IMG/VR virus record: IMGVR_UViG_3300004805_000021
Location: 1 to 33,782 of that record
DNA: 33,782 nucleotides
Strand: one strand, 5' to 3'
DNA from: a virus
Shown here piece after piece: positions 22,437-30,176 of the stretch. The notes under the pieces were generated by a model. The model saw only the letters and a list, made by a program, of their open reading frames with translations. It was not told the DNA's origin and ran no database searches. The translations under genes were made by a program, and so were the position numbers. Numbering within the stretch: position 1 is the stretch's first letter; every line of letters begins with the position of its first letter.

Positions 22437-23120
22437 ATGCAAAAGATATGTATTAAATGTGGAGCTGAAAAAGATATAAATGAATTTAGTAAGCAATCAT
22501 CAAATAAAGATGGATACAAAAATAAATGTAAACAATGTGTTAATGATTATGGTAAAGAATATAGAAACAATAATATTGAATACGAATTACAACGATCAAA
22601 ACTATATTATGAAAATAACAAAGATAAAAGATTAGAATATTTTCATGGTAAGAAAGATGATTTAATTGAATACGGTAAGGATTACAGGGTTAAAAATAAA
22701 GAATCTATTAGTAAAAAGAGAAAAGATAACTATATTATCAATAAAGAAAAAATAGTTAAACAGTCTTATGAAAGTTATAAAAGAAGATTAATCAACGATC
22801 CTATTTTCAGACTTAAAGTAAAAATTAAAAGTACTATTAGATCATCAATAAGAAGTAGAGGATATCTTAAAAAAGATAGAACCATAGATATACTTGGATG
22901 TAGTGTAAATGATTTTAAAATATATCTCGAATCAAAATTTGAACCCTGGATGACTTGGGTTAATTATGGAAAATATAATGGTGAAATGAATTATGGGTGG
23001 GATATTGATCATATTATTAAATCATCTTGTGCAACAACGGAAGAAGAACTTATTAAACTTAATCATTATTTAAACCTTCAACCACTATGTAGTAAAATAA
23101 ATAGAGATGTTAAGAGATGA
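22437..23120 (+). CDS. HNH homing endonuclease
   Basis: 227 residues (GTG 22431 is an alternative start). The N-terminal zinc motif is CIKCG...CKQC; a long charged helical middle follows, then LGCSVNDFKIYLESKFEPWMTWVNYG and the HNH core WDIDHIIKSS...LNHYLNLQPLCSKINR, with the DH pair and the two Asn of the motif. It is the only full-length HNH gene here and runs opposite to its neighbours. It lies within a truncated paralogue of the 22022 gene, as expected for a free-standing homing gene. Confidence 0.85.
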   Translation: MQKICIKCGAEKDINEFSKQSSNKDGYKNKCKQCVNDYGKEYRNNNIEYELQRSKLYYENNKDKRLEYFHGKKDDLIEYGKDYRVKNKESISKKRKDNYIINKEKIVKQSYESYKRRLINDPIFRLKVKIKSTIRSSIRSRGYLKKDRTIDILGCSVNDFKIYLESKFEPWMTWVNYGKYNGEMNYGWDIDHIIKSSCATTEEELIKLNHYLNLQPLCSKINRDVKR

Positions 23121-23163
23121 ACCAACATTCACCGATTTTCCATGTTTTTGTTTTCTTTGCCAT
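23110..23163 (-). pseudogene. N-terminal stub of a 22022-type gene cut by the HNH insertion
   Basis: 17 residues, MAKKTKTWKIGECWFIS, after an intact early promoter (23188). The first 13 resemble the start of the 22022 product; the frame then runs into the HNH gene and stops. Confidence 0.55.
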
Positions 23164-23187
23164 TTGTTTAGTTGTTTAATGTTGAAC

Positions 23188-23218
23188 CAAAGATACAAAG
23201 AATTTATTTACTGTGCAA
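23188..23218 (-). promoter_or_regulatory. Early promoter left driving a gene stub
   Basis: Consensus -33; -7 TATCTTTG. Its -33 box also encodes the last residues and stop (AQ-TAA) of the 23492 gene. Confidence 0.85.
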
Positions 23219-23492
23219 GTTGTTTTAATATAATATCTAATTTGTCAATATCATAATTCAATAAATGTTTCATTTTTGGATAAGGAAATAGTTGTGTTAT
23301 TTTTGCACCGTAAATAACACCTTTTCTTCGTTTATCAAAAGGTACTTCATAATAAACATAAACACCTTTATAATCAGCCACCCAATTTATGGAAATTTCA
23401 TCCATTGAATGTTTACCTTTTTCTTTAACCTTGATTAGAATTTGGTCTATTAATAAATCTTTTTCTTTATCATTATTTTTAATGTGTTTCAT
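23208..23492 (-). CDS. Unknown early protein ending inside a promoter box
   Basis: 94 residues from ATG 23492; the frame is open to 23519 but that would cover the -7 box. Charged start MKHIKNNDKEKDLLIDQILIKV, then a beta segment (WVADYKGVYVYYEVPFDKRRKGVIYG). The C-terminus QLAQ-stop is written by the -33 box of the next promoter. Confidence 0.7.
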   Translation of the reverse strand: MKHIKNNDKEKDLLIDQILIKVKEKGKHSMDEISINWVADYKGVYVYYEVPFDKRRKGVIYGAKITQLFPYPKMKHLLNYDIDKLDIILKQLAQ

Positions 23493-23508
23493 TGATTGAT
23501 ATTTGATT

Positions 23509-23539
23509 CGAATATACAAAGAATTTATTTACTGTGCAA
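23509..23539 (-). promoter_or_regulatory. Early promoter of the 23492 gene
   Basis: Consensus -33; -7 TATATTCG, the only copy with a C in place of the third T of TTTG. Confidence 0.75.
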
Positions 23540-23542
23540 GTT

Positions 23543-23806
23543 TTATTTGATATTATTTAAAATATCAATTAAATCTTCAATTGTAGCTTCTGAGAATAAA
23601 CTATAATGATAACCATGTGAATCCAAAAAAATTAACCGCCCATCAATCATAACCAATTCACTATAATCAAATACATTAACCTTTAAAGCATTTCCTTGTA
23701 TATGATCGGATTCAAGCTTACTCATTGCAATTTCTTTTTGAAGGGCATCGAGTACCTTTTCTTGCAATTCATTGTAATCATTTGATAAATGAAGATATTT
23801 GCTCAT
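23543..23806 (-). CDS. Unknown early protein (87 aa)
   Basis: A helical first half (YNELQEKVLDALQKEIAMSKLESD) and a short beta segment (VMIDGRLIFLDSHGYHYSLF). No family recognised. Confidence 0.7.
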   Translation of the reverse strand: MSKYLHLSNDYNELQEKVLDALQKEIAMSKLESDHIQGNALKVNVFDYSELVMIDGRLIFLDSHGYHYSLFSEATIEDLIDILNNIK

Positions 23807-23828
23807 AGCTTTGATATATTATTTGATT

Positions 23829-23859
23829 CAAATATACGGAAAAGAAATTTACTGTGCAA
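23829..23859 (-). promoter_or_regulatory. Early promoter of the 23806 gene
   Basis: Consensus -33, one base from the upstream stop; -7 TATATTTG. Confidence 0.85.
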
Positions 23860-23860
23860 G

Positions 23861-24097
23861 TTAATTTGGAAAAATCGTATTAAAATTAAATGACTCAAGG
23901 ATAGGTGCATTATTTGGCATCTTCATTGTCCTTTTATTTAATCTTTGAGCATACACAACATCATTTTCAAATCCAAATATTTTATATAATTGTGTACCTT
24001 CTCTGCCGAAGAATTTACATGGTACTTCAAAAAATGTTCCTTTCTTAACACCTTTGTATTCATCGGTGAATTTAATATCAATTAATTTTCTGTCCAT
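23861..24097 (-). CDS. Unknown early protein, second gene of a pair
   Basis: 78 residues: MDRKLIDIKFTDEYKGVKKGTFFEVPCKFFGREG..., basic and beta-rich. It has no promoter of its own and starts seven bases after the stop of the 24335 gene, so the two form an operon. Confidence 0.7.
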   Translation of the reverse strand: MDRKLIDIKFTDEYKGVKKGTFFEVPCKFFGREGTQLYKIFGFENDVVYAQRLNKRTMKMPNNAPILESFNFNTIFPN

Positions 24098-24104
24098 GAT
24101 TTTA

Positions 24105-24335
24105 TTATTCAGTGGTTAATGAAAAATAAGGTAAATCTCTTTCAGTAATTTTACCATATTGATACAGTCCGTGTTTCACGGGTATGCTGATTTCTGTTGG
24201 TCGGGTTTTCCATGTCTTTGGTTTTCCATTCACCCTCCATCGTTGAGGTGTACCATCGGCATTATTTGCACTCATTGAATGTAGGATTGTACCATTCTTT
24301 AATTCCTTTGCATCTTCAAATGTCATTCCATTCAT
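24105..24335 (-). CDS. Unknown early protein, first gene of a pair
   Basis: 76 residues from ATG 24335 (or 24326): FEDAKELKNGTILHSMSANNADGTPQRWRVNGKPKTWK. The NADGTPQRWRVNGK stretch recurs in small phage proteins as far as I recall; no function known. Confidence 0.7.
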   Translation of the reverse strand: MNGMTFEDAKELKNGTILHSMSANNADGTPQRWRVNGKPKTWKTRPTEISIPVKHGLYQYGKITERDLPYFSLTTE

Positions 24336-24358
24336 TGCTTTGTTGTTTTAATGTTAAG

Positions 24359-24389
24359 CAAATATACAAAGAATAAATTTACTGTGCAA
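24359..24389 (-). promoter_or_regulatory. Early promoter of the 24335-24097 pair
   Basis: Consensus -33; -7 TATATTTG. Confidence 0.85.
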
Positions 24390-24391
24390 AT

Positions 24392-24595
24392 TTATTCGAA
24401 TTTAATTTTACCAACAATTTGTTCCAAGTGTTCGACAATTCCATCATCACTGAATACTGATTCTCTCAGATATTTTCTTCCATCTTTCAGCGCTCTGATA
24501 TTAGATTGAAACATACCACATATCCAACAGAATCGTGAAGTTCCATTGATAAGCTTGATCTGATCATCATTTAAATAAAGTCTTTGATTTGCCAT
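24392..24595 (-). CDS. Unknown early protein (67 aa)
   Basis: From ATG 24595: MANQRLYLNDDQIKLINGTS, CWICG motif, then a charged helix. A single CxxC could be a half zinc site. The upstream open frame to 24658 covers the promoter and is not used. Confidence 0.7.
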   Translation of the reverse strand: MANQRLYLNDDQIKLINGTSRFCWICGMFQSNIRALKDGRKYLRESVFSDDGIVEHLEQIVGKIKFE

Positions 24596-24627
24596 AGTTT
24601 TGTTGTTTAAATTGTTATTTGATAGGT

Positions 24628-24658
24628 CAAAGATACATAAAATAAATTTACTGCGCAA
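24628..24658 (-). promoter_or_regulatory. Early promoter of the 24595 gene
   Basis: -33 variant TTGCGCAGTAAA; -7 TATCTTTG. Confidence 0.8.
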
Positions 24659-24667
24659 ATAATTTTA

Positions 24668-24877
24668 TCATGAATCTTGATCTTGTAATCTCATCCTTGC
24701 TGCATCTTGTTTGTTACGTTCTTGTTGCGCTTCTTGTTTGTGTTCGGTACAATATCCTATATATACTGTATCAATGGCATCAGAGAATGCAGGTGTATAG
24801 TTGAATGAACCTTGCAGGTTTTCAGTCTTGCACACATGGCAAGTAACTACATATCCTCTATTATTTTTTATGATCAT
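24668..24877 (-). CDS. Small Cys-containing protein without visible promoter
   Basis: 69 residues: RGYVVTCHVCKTENLQGSF...YIGYCTEHKQEAQQERNKQ. CHVC and CTEH could bind one zinc. Unlike its neighbours it has no array promoter; the HNH remnant starts 17 bases upstream and probably replaced it. Confidence 0.65.
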   Translation of the reverse strand: MIIKNNRGYVVTCHVCKTENLQGSFNYTPAFSDAIDTVYIGYCTEHKQEAQQERNKQDAARMRLQDQDS

Positions 24878-24893
24878 AGCTTTTTGTATTTAA

Positions 24894-25031
24894 CGGTGGG
24901 ATATTGATCACATAATTCCTATTAGTTCTGCAAAAACAGAAGAAGATGTAATAAGATTAAATCATTATACAAATCTTCAACCTTTATGTTCGTATGTGAA
25001 TAGATATATAAAAAAGGAAAATTTAGTTTAA
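24894..25031 (+). pseudogene. C-terminal fragment of an HNH endonuclease
   Basis: The frame RWDIDHIIPISSAKTEE...LNHYTNLQPLCSYVNR...KENLV-stop is the last 45 residues of an HNH protein, closer to the 26913 copy than to the 22437 one. No start and no N-terminal part. Confidence 0.8.
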
Positions 25032-25169
25032 ATTTTTTAACAATTCTTTAAACACTTCTACTGTTATTGATCCAGATTTTACTAAAATATATATCATTGT
25101 GCTTTTTTCATCCAGGGATTGAATGTTGTTAATCTTTTGTGTGAGTTCATCTTCTGTGTATAATCTCAT
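25023..25169 (-). CDS. Small protein (48 aa) beside the HNH fragment
   Basis: ATG 25169 to TAA 25023: MRLYTEDELTQKINNIQSLD...LLKNLN; helical and charged. It has no array promoter. Its stop overlaps the end of the HNH fragment. It may have lost its promoter, or be read from upstream. Confidence 0.45.
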   Translation of the reverse strand: MRLYTEDELTQKINNIQSLDEKSTMIYILVKSGSITVEVFKELLKNLN

Positions 25170-25232
25170 AATAAAGAGTGTTTAACAATAATTTATTATA
25201 GATACATCTTCGAGCATCCATAATAAATACAC

Positions 25233-25469
25233 TCATATTATAATTTGTTTACCATAAATCAGATTAACAATAAGTTTTTTCTTTGCAAGTTTATTGATCT
25301 CCTTTTCTGATTTAATAATGAACTCAACATTTACCTTAAAATGTAATTTCTTATTCACCAAAATTAAGATACAATTTTCATCAAATATATCCTCAATTTC
25401 GCAAGAACAATCAATACCATCATTTGTGGTATATGAAACTGATTTATGAAATAGTTTTTCTTTGCACAT
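25233..25469 (-). CDS. Unknown early protein (78 aa)
   Basis: From ATG 25469: MCKEKLFHKSVSYTTNDGIDCSCEIEDIFDENCILILVNKKLHFK, Cys-containing and beta-rich, ending VNLIYGKQIII. No family known. Confidence 0.65.
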   Translation of the reverse strand: MCKEKLFHKSVSYTTNDGIDCSCEIEDIFDENCILILVNKKLHFKVNVEFIIKSEKEINKLAKKKLIVNLIYGKQIII

Positions 25470-25490
25470 AATCTTGATTTGATATTGATG

Positions 25491-25521
25491 CAAATATACG
25501 GAAAATAAATTTACTGTGCAA
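25491..25521 (-). promoter_or_regulatory. Early promoter of the 25469 gene
   Basis: Consensus -33; -7 TATATTTG. Confidence 0.85.
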
Positions 25522-25534
25522 GTATATAAACCAA

Positions 25535-25560
25535 AAAAGCCTGATGAAAGTCAGGCTTTT
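25535..25560 (-). terminator. Intrinsic terminator after the 25913 gene
   Basis: AAAAGCCTGA / TCAGGCTTTT stem, 6-base loop; symmetric, so usable from both sides. Confidence 0.75.
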
Positions 25561-25595
25561 CCAGAACAATTAAAACAACTTAATAAACAAATTCA

Positions 25596-25913
25596 TCAAT
25601 ATCTTGTGGTAATTTTGTTCTGATAGTCATTATATATATCAATTAGTATTGATTTAGAAGGAATACCATACATAGTTCCGAGTAATACACCATTTGATGT
25701 ATAAACCTCAATTTTTTTATCCTTTCCCTTTTTTATAGTTTCCAAACTAAAGTATTGACTTATTTCGCAATATTGTTTCATGAGAGTAGGAAACCGAATT
25801 GTATCTGAAGGTTCTGTTGTATAATAATAAACCAATTTTAAAGGTTTGTAATTATTAGCATTAACCAATGTTATAGTCAGAATACAAAATATCAAAAATA
25901 ATAGTTTCTTCAT
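25596..25913 (-). CDS. Small secreted protein
   Basis: 105 residues. Signal peptide MKKLLFLIFCILTITLVNA with likely cleavage after NA. Mature part NNYKPLKLVYYYTTEPSDTIRFPTLMKQYCEIS..., about 86 residues; no family known. Fifth exported product of the array. Confidence 0.7.
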   Translation of the reverse strand: MKKLLFLIFCILTITLVNANNYKPLKLVYYYTTEPSDTIRFPTLMKQYCEISQYFSLETIKKGKDKKIEVYTSNGVLLGTMYGIPSKSILIDIYNDYQNKITTRY

Positions 25914-25929
25914 AGATTTAATTTATGTA

Positions 25930-25960
25930 CAAAGATAAGCAAAATTTATTTACTGTGCAA
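25930..25960 (-). promoter_or_regulatory. Early promoter of the 25913 gene
   Basis: Consensus -33; -7 TATCTTTG; ATG follows 16 bases on. Confidence 0.85.
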
Positions 25961-25964
25961 ATTT

Positions 25965-26159
25965 TCACCAATAATTTTCTTCAAGCCAATTTGCTACCTC
26001 AACATCAAAACAAATATTCAGTTCTTCATCATCAATTTCAGGAATAGTATATCCCGCCATGAATCCAACTTTTTCATTGTTGATGTATATTTCTACACCA
26101 TGTTCAACTTGTCTGACAATAAACTCATTGCCATAACTCCATACACCTTTTTCATTCAT
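25965..26159 (-). CDS. Unknown early protein, second gene of a pair
   Basis: 64 residues, acidic: MNEKGVWSYGNEFIVRQVEHGVEIYINNEKVGF, ending WLEENYW. It starts 15 bases after the upstream stop with no promoter of its own. Confidence 0.65.
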   Translation of the reverse strand: MNEKGVWSYGNEFIVRQVEHGVEIYINNEKVGFMAGYTIPEIDDEELNICFDVEVANWLEENYW

Positions 26160-26174
26160 ATACTATATATTTAA

Positions 26175-26552
26175 TTATGATTTAAAATATAATTCGCCTG
26201 ATTTCCAATTCTTTTCACCCTCTGTCATTTCTTTAACAAAGGCAACAGCCTTTGCATCGTTTGGATTATAAACAAATGCACCGTCAGTTGAACACACCGA
26301 AAAATCACCATGAGTTAAACCATGAATGTAATACTTAGCACCTTCATTATCTCCAAGTGTTTCAAGTGCCTTAATACAAGGTTGCTTTAATTCAGAAATC
26401 ACTTTTACATTACCCGTAAAGGATGATGTAATACCAAGTTTTACCTTTACTTCGGTAAATAACTTAAATTCATTTGTCATTCCGAGATTTTCAAACCCTT
26501 TGAGAATCAAAGGTAAATATCCACTTTGTGGTCTTGAATAAGGATTGCTCAT
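26175..26552 (-). CDS. Unknown early protein, first gene of a pair
   Basis: 125 residues: MSNPYSRPQSGYLPLILKGFENLGMTNEFKLFTEV..., then ALETLGDNEGAKYYIHGLTHGDFSVCSTDGAFVYNP. No domain recognised. Confidence 0.7.
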   Translation of the reverse strand: MSNPYSRPQSGYLPLILKGFENLGMTNEFKLFTEVKVKLGITSSFTGNVKVISELKQPCIKALETLGDNEGAKYYIHGLTHGDFSVCSTDGAFVYNPNDAKAVAFVKEMTEGEKNWKSGELYFKS

Positions 26553-26576
26553 TTGTTTAGTTGTTTAATTTTGATC

Positions 26577-26607
26577 CAAAGATATGATAAATTTATTTAC
26601 TGTGCAA
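26577..26607 (-). promoter_or_regulatory. Early promoter of the 26552-26159 pair
   Basis: Consensus -33; -7 TATCTTTG. Confidence 0.85.
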
Positions 26608-26611
26608 GTTT

Positions 26612-26812
26612 TTACCAGAAGAAATCATCAATTTTAATATCAAATCCTTGTAACCCTTTAATGAGTTCAACAAAATTATCGTATTCATGTGTACCAATTT
26701 GTCCATCGGTAACAATTTTGCCATCCTTCATTTCAATGTAACCCATCACTTTTCCGTTGCTTCTGATTGACATAAGAAATTGATCTCTCGATAATCCAGT
26801 TGTTCCACACAT
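26612..26812 (-). CDS. Unknown early protein (66 aa)
   Basis: MCGTTGLSRDQFLMSIRSNGKVMGYIEMKDGKIVTDGQIG...FDIKIDDFFW. Small alpha/beta protein, no family known. Confidence 0.65.
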   Translation of the reverse strand: MCGTTGLSRDQFLMSIRSNGKVMGYIEMKDGKIVTDGQIGTHEYDNFVELIKGLQGFDIKIDDFFW

Positions 26813-26835
26813 ATAATTTGATTTTAATTGTTAAG

Positions 26836-26866
26836 CAAAGATATGTTAAAATTATTTACTGTACAA
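26836..26866 (-). promoter_or_regulatory. Early promoter of the 26812 gene
   Basis: -33 variant TTGTACAGTAAA; -7 TATCTTTG. The HNH remnant begins about 45 bases upstream. Confidence 0.8.
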
Positions 26867-26912
26867 ATAATTTTATTGTTTTTTTTATCATTTTTTCATT
26901 ATTATTGTAATT

Positions 26913-27330
26913 ATGGACAGAAAAGAATACGGTGAAATTTATCGTGAAGTAAATAAAGAAAAAATAAAAGAACACAAAAAAATATATTATCAAAATAATA
27001 AAGATAAGAAAAAACAATGAATTGTATAAATTAACTATATACATAAGAGTATCTATACAAAAAAATTTTAAAGAAAATGGATACAAAAAGAACTCAAAAA
27101 CCGAATTAATTTTAGGTTGTTCCTTTAATGAATTTAAATCTTATCTTGAATCGCAATTTGAAGATTGGATGAATTGGGATAATTATGGAAGATATGAAAA
27201 GGGAAAATATAATATTGGGTGGGATATCGACCACATAATTCCAGTTAGTTCCGCAAAGACTGAAGAAGATGTAATAAAATTAAATCACTACACAAATCTT
27301 CAACCATTGATATGTTCTTGGATGTTAGGA
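26913..27330 (+). pseudogene. Frameshifted HNH endonuclease cut by IS605
   Basis: MDRKEYGEIYREVNKEKIKE...NNKDKKKQ-stop is followed in another frame by LYKLTIYIRV...ELILGCSFNEFKSYLESQFEDW and the HNH core IGWDIDHIIPVSSAKTEE...LNHYTNLQPL. One A too many near 27010 accounts for the shift. The end is altered (LICSWML) and joins the IS right end at 27331. The N-terminal zinc motif of the 22437 protein is missing. Confidence 0.75.
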
Positions 27331-27387
27331 GTGAACTACCCACCCACAGCATAGCTGATGGGATGGGCTTCCTGCACAACGCATAGC

Positions 27388-28506
27388 CTAATGACTTACG
27401 TTAGCGTACAAAGGGTTGTCCCTAACCCCGAAATTCTTTATATTATAAGCGGCGTTTAAATCTCTATCCATTGAATTACTACACTTATCACAATCATAAG
27501 TTCTATCTGAAAGTTTTAAATCTTTCTTGTGGTTTCCACAATTAGAACATACTTTACTGCTTGGTTCAAATCTGCCAATTACAACAATATTTTTACCTTG
27601 CCATTCAGTTTTATATTCAAGCATTGTTCTTAATTGTCGCCAACCCATTTCAGATATGGCTTTAGCTAAATTATGGTTCTTAACCATATTACTAACTGCT
27701 AAATCTTCTAATACAATTGTATCATACGTGTTTACTAATTCAGTAGATATTTTATGCAAGTAATCAGTCCTTTGGTTACGGATTTTTTCTTGCAATAATG
27801 CTACTTTTAATTTTTGTTTTTCTCTATTTATTGAACCTTTCTGTTTTCTTGCAAAGCTTCTCTGTTCAACTCTTAATCTTTTTTGTTGTGATTTGAAAAA
27901 GTTTTTATTTTCATATACCACACCATCAGAAGTAATAGCTAAGTCTTTAATACCAAAATCAATTCCAACAGATGTTTCCGTTTTAATTAACTTTTGTTTT
28001 GGCTTTTCTATTTGTGTATCAACCAATATTGATACAAAGTATTTACCAGTAACAGTTTTGCTTAATGTAACTCTTTTTGGTAATCCTTTGAACAATCTAT
28101 GATAATCAATAGCAACCTCTTTTAATTTAGGTAATTTTAAAATGTTGTTATCAAAATCAACCTCAAAACCTTGTGGAAATGTAACTGACTGTTTAGAATA
28201 CTTATTTTTAAATTTAGGAAATTGCCCCTTACCTTTAAAAAAGTTTTGATATGCTGTGTCTAAATTGATAATACTATGTTGTAGTATTTGACTTGGACAT
28301 TCTTTAATGTAATCAAATTCATTTCTTAATTCTGGAAGTTGTTTAATTAAATCGTATTTAGATATTGATGTTTTATTTGAAGCATACGCAACAGTCTTGG
28401 TTTCTAAACCAAGATTATATACTAATCTATTTACACCAAAATACCTTTGTAATTGGGTTTTTTGGTCATCCGTTGGGAATATTCTGTATTTGTATCCTTT
28501 AAGCAT
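27388..28506 (-). CDS. tnpB: TnpB RNA-guided nuclease (IS605 family)
   Basis: 372 residues. RuvC residues Asp183 (GIDFGIKD), Glu267 (IVLEDLAV) and Asp349 (MDRDLNAA) are present; zinc finger CSNC (320-323) and CDKC (339-342) is intact. It ends before the right end, unlike the copy at 14451, and differs enough from it in sequence to be a separate lineage. Expected to cut DNA at TTTAT-flanked sites under a guide beginning TCCTAACATCC, read from the flank beyond the right end. Confidence 0.9.
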   Translation of the reverse strand: MLKGYKYRIFPTDDQKTQLQRYFGVNRLVYNLGLETKTVAYASNKTSISKYDLIKQLPELRNEFDYIKECPSQILQHSIINLDTAYQNFFKGKGQFPKFKNKYSKQSVTFPQGFEVDFDNNILKLPKLKEVAIDYHRLFKGLPKRVTLSKTVTGKYFVSILVDTQIEKPKQKLIKTETSVGIDFGIKDLAITSDGVVYENKNFFKSQQKRLRVEQRSFARKQKGSINREKQKLKVALLQEKIRNQRTDYLHKISTELVNTYDTIVLEDLAVSNMVKNHNLAKAISEMGWRQLRTMLEYKTEWQGKNIVVIGRFEPSSKVCSNCGNHKKDLKLSDRTYDCDKCSNSMDRDLNAAYNIKNFGVRDNPLYANVSH

Positions 28507-28652
28507 ATATTATTAAATAGTCTAAACTTTTGTAAAAGTACAACATTTTTATCTAAATTACAAGTTTTGGTTAAATTTATTTTATTTGATACCGTATTTT
28601 GTTTAAATCATTCCGTCTTTGGTTGTAAATAATTTAAACAAAATACTACATT

Positions 28653-29057
28653 ATGCAATCAAATTACATTTCTACAAATCGTTCAAAACATTATCTAAAA
28701 TGTCATCTAATCTTAGTTACTAAGTATCGTAGAAATATTTTAGTAGGTCAGTTAAATGATGATTTAAAAGATATTTTTCAATCTATAGCTGATAGTTCAG
28801 ATTTTGAAATAGAGGTAATGGAAAGCGACATCAATCATATCCATTTCTTAGTTAGGTATATTCCTCGTTTATCAGTTTCGCAAATGGTTCGCAGGTTAAA
28901 ACAAGAATCTACACGTCAGCTATGGTTATTGCATCACACTACATTACGTCAAGAATATTGGTATCAGCGGTTACTTTGGTCTGATGGTTTCTTTGTTTGT
29001 TCAATTGGTGAAGCATCACCAGAAACCATTCGTCAATATATATTATCACAAGGTTAA
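28653..29057 (+). CDS. tnpA: Y1 transposase TnpA (IS200/IS605)
   Basis: 134 residues, full length for the family. HUH motif His62-Ile-His64 and catalytic Tyr129 in ETIRQYILSQG. It cuts and joins single-stranded element ends recognised through the subterminal hairpins. Divergent from tnpB with about 145 bases between. Confidence 0.9.
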   Translation: MQSNYISTNRSKHYLKCHLILVTKYRRNILVGQLNDDLKDIFQSIADSSDFEIEVMESDINHIHFLVRYIPRLSVSQMVRRLKQESTRQLWLLHHTTLRQEYWYQRLLWSDGFFVCSIGEASPETIRQYILSQG

Positions 29058-29116
29058 TGGTCGCTTACATCCCACCCACGTTCCGATGGGTGGGTTTTAC
29101 GCTCCGTCTTATAAAA

Positions 29117-29380
29117 TTAAAAATTAAAAGGTCCATCAAGTTCAATAGTATAATCTTTATATAAATCATATAAGAAATCGAACCAATATAATTTACCATT
29201 CATTGATGTTTTATTCCAAGCTTCGTGCATCTTATCCAATTCAATAATCAACTCTTGATCATCTCCAATATCTTCAAGGGAAATACCGAAGATATCATAC
29301 AATCCTTCAAAGGGTAGACTATCAAACCATCTGTCAAGGAAGGCATTCAATTTTTTGGTCAAGTTTATTTTCTCACTCAT
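29117..29380 (-). CDS. Unknown early protein (87 aa)
   Basis: Acidic and helical: KKLNAFLDRWFDSLPFEGLYDIFGISLEDIGDDQELIIELDKMHEAW. No family recognised. The IS605 target lies directly after its stop. Confidence 0.7.
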   Translation of the reverse strand: MSEKINLTKKLNAFLDRWFDSLPFEGLYDIFGISLEDIGDDQELIIELDKMHEAWNKTSMNGKLYWFDFLYDLYKDYTIELDGPFNF

Positions 29381-29404
29381 GGTATTTGGTTTTTATATTT
29401 GATT

Positions 29405-29435
29405 CAAAGATATGGAAAATAAATTTATTGTGCAA
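29405..29435 (-). promoter_or_regulatory. Early promoter of the 29380 gene
   Basis: -33 variant TTGCACAATAAA; -7 TATCTTTG. The box supplies the VAQ-TAA end of the 29649 gene. Confidence 0.8.
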
Positions 29436-29649
29436 CTTTTTTCTTGGAAACTTCCTTTTTAATTTTTTCTTCTGTATAATATAACAAACCATAATGTGTC
29501 ATATGTTTCAACATTCCAAGTGTCGCGTTTAGGATTCCATTCACATCAACAACCTCATGTTGTTCTCCAACCTTCTGATAGAATGTAATTTTGTTCTTCT
29601 TGTCCTCAAGCAGAACACATAATCCGAATACACTTCTTACTGGTTTCAT
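29425..29649 (-). CDS. Unknown early protein ending inside a promoter box
   Basis: 74 residues: MKPVRSVFGLCVLLEDKKNKITFYQKVG...GMLKHMTHYGLLYYTEEKIKKEVSKKKVAQ. The last residues and stop come from the next -33 box. Confidence 0.7.
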   Translation of the reverse strand: MKPVRSVFGLCVLLEDKKNKITFYQKVGEQHEVVDVNGILNATLGMLKHMTHYGLLYYTEEKIKKEVSKKKVAQ

Positions 29650-29668
29650 TTTGATGTTATATTTGATA

Positions 29669-29699
29669 CAAATCTAAGGAATTTTTATTTACTGTGCAA
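29669..29699 (-). promoter_or_regulatory. Early promoter of the 29649 gene
   Basis: Consensus -33; -7 TAGATTTG. In the shifted frame of the upstream gene the box encodes LHSK. Confidence 0.85.
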
Positions 29700-30084
29700 C
29701 ATTTTCTTTAAGATATTTTCAGAAAAGTTTTTCATTTCCCGCAAGAAATCTTTATACCAATCAGAATAAGAATTCTTATAGGCATCAGCCAACAAATCCT
29801 TATAAGCAATGTTGTTTTGCCATCACGTTCCCCGCAAATTCACCATCAGCAACCTTCCAACACTCATTAGGTTCTTTATTGCTAAATCCTTCCACTTCTC
29901 GCAAATCTGAATAGTGGCAAGTCTTTATATTAAATTGCTTTCCTTTTTGGTTGCTATACCAATAATCATTGGGGCAATCCTCACGCACAACAACACAGCT
30001 TATAACAGCGTGTTTATTCAATTGCTCACTTTTGTACTTGTCAACAATCTTTTGTGCTTCTAAATATTCTTTTTCTGTTATCAT
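29685..30084 (-). pseudogene. Unknown early gene with a probable frameshift
   Basis: The first frame (from ATG 30084, 94 residues: MITEKEYLEAQKIVDKYKSEQ...) ends GNVMAKQHCL-stop at 29800. From about 29817 another frame continues in coding style, WQNNIAYKDLLADAYKNSYSDWYKDFLREMKN, to a TAA at 29685. One base lost or gained near GTGATGG would join them into about 133 residues. The short form may also be the real product. Confidence 0.55.
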
Positions 30085-30143
30085 AATTTTGTAGTATTAA
30101 ATCGCAACTAAATAAACACGCAAACCGTTATTAAATGTTGATA

Positions 30144-30174
30144 CAAATCTAAGGAAATTTTATTTACTGTGCAA
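30144..30174 (-). promoter_or_regulatory. Early promoter of the 30084 gene
   Basis: Consensus -33; -7 TAGATTTG; a longer leader than usual (about 60 bases). Confidence 0.8.
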
Positions 30175-30176
30175 AT

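Larger units (their letters stand above)
27331..29110 (-). mobile_element. Complete IS605-type element (tnpB and tnpA divergent)
   Basis: Right end with hairpin at 27331-27370, tnpB leftward, tnpA rightward, left end with hairpin at about 29060-29110. The target read on the element strand is TTTAT (complement at 29111-29115). It sits in the tail of an HNH remnant and just after the stop of the 29380 gene. It is the only element here with both genes intact, so it may supply TnpA to the others. Confidence 0.9.

Noticed and set aside
26856-27086. Leftward hydrophobic frame of about 76 codons
   Set aside because: It is antisense to the HNH remnant, and its Phe/Ile-rich sequence is a product of A-rich coding DNA on the other strand.
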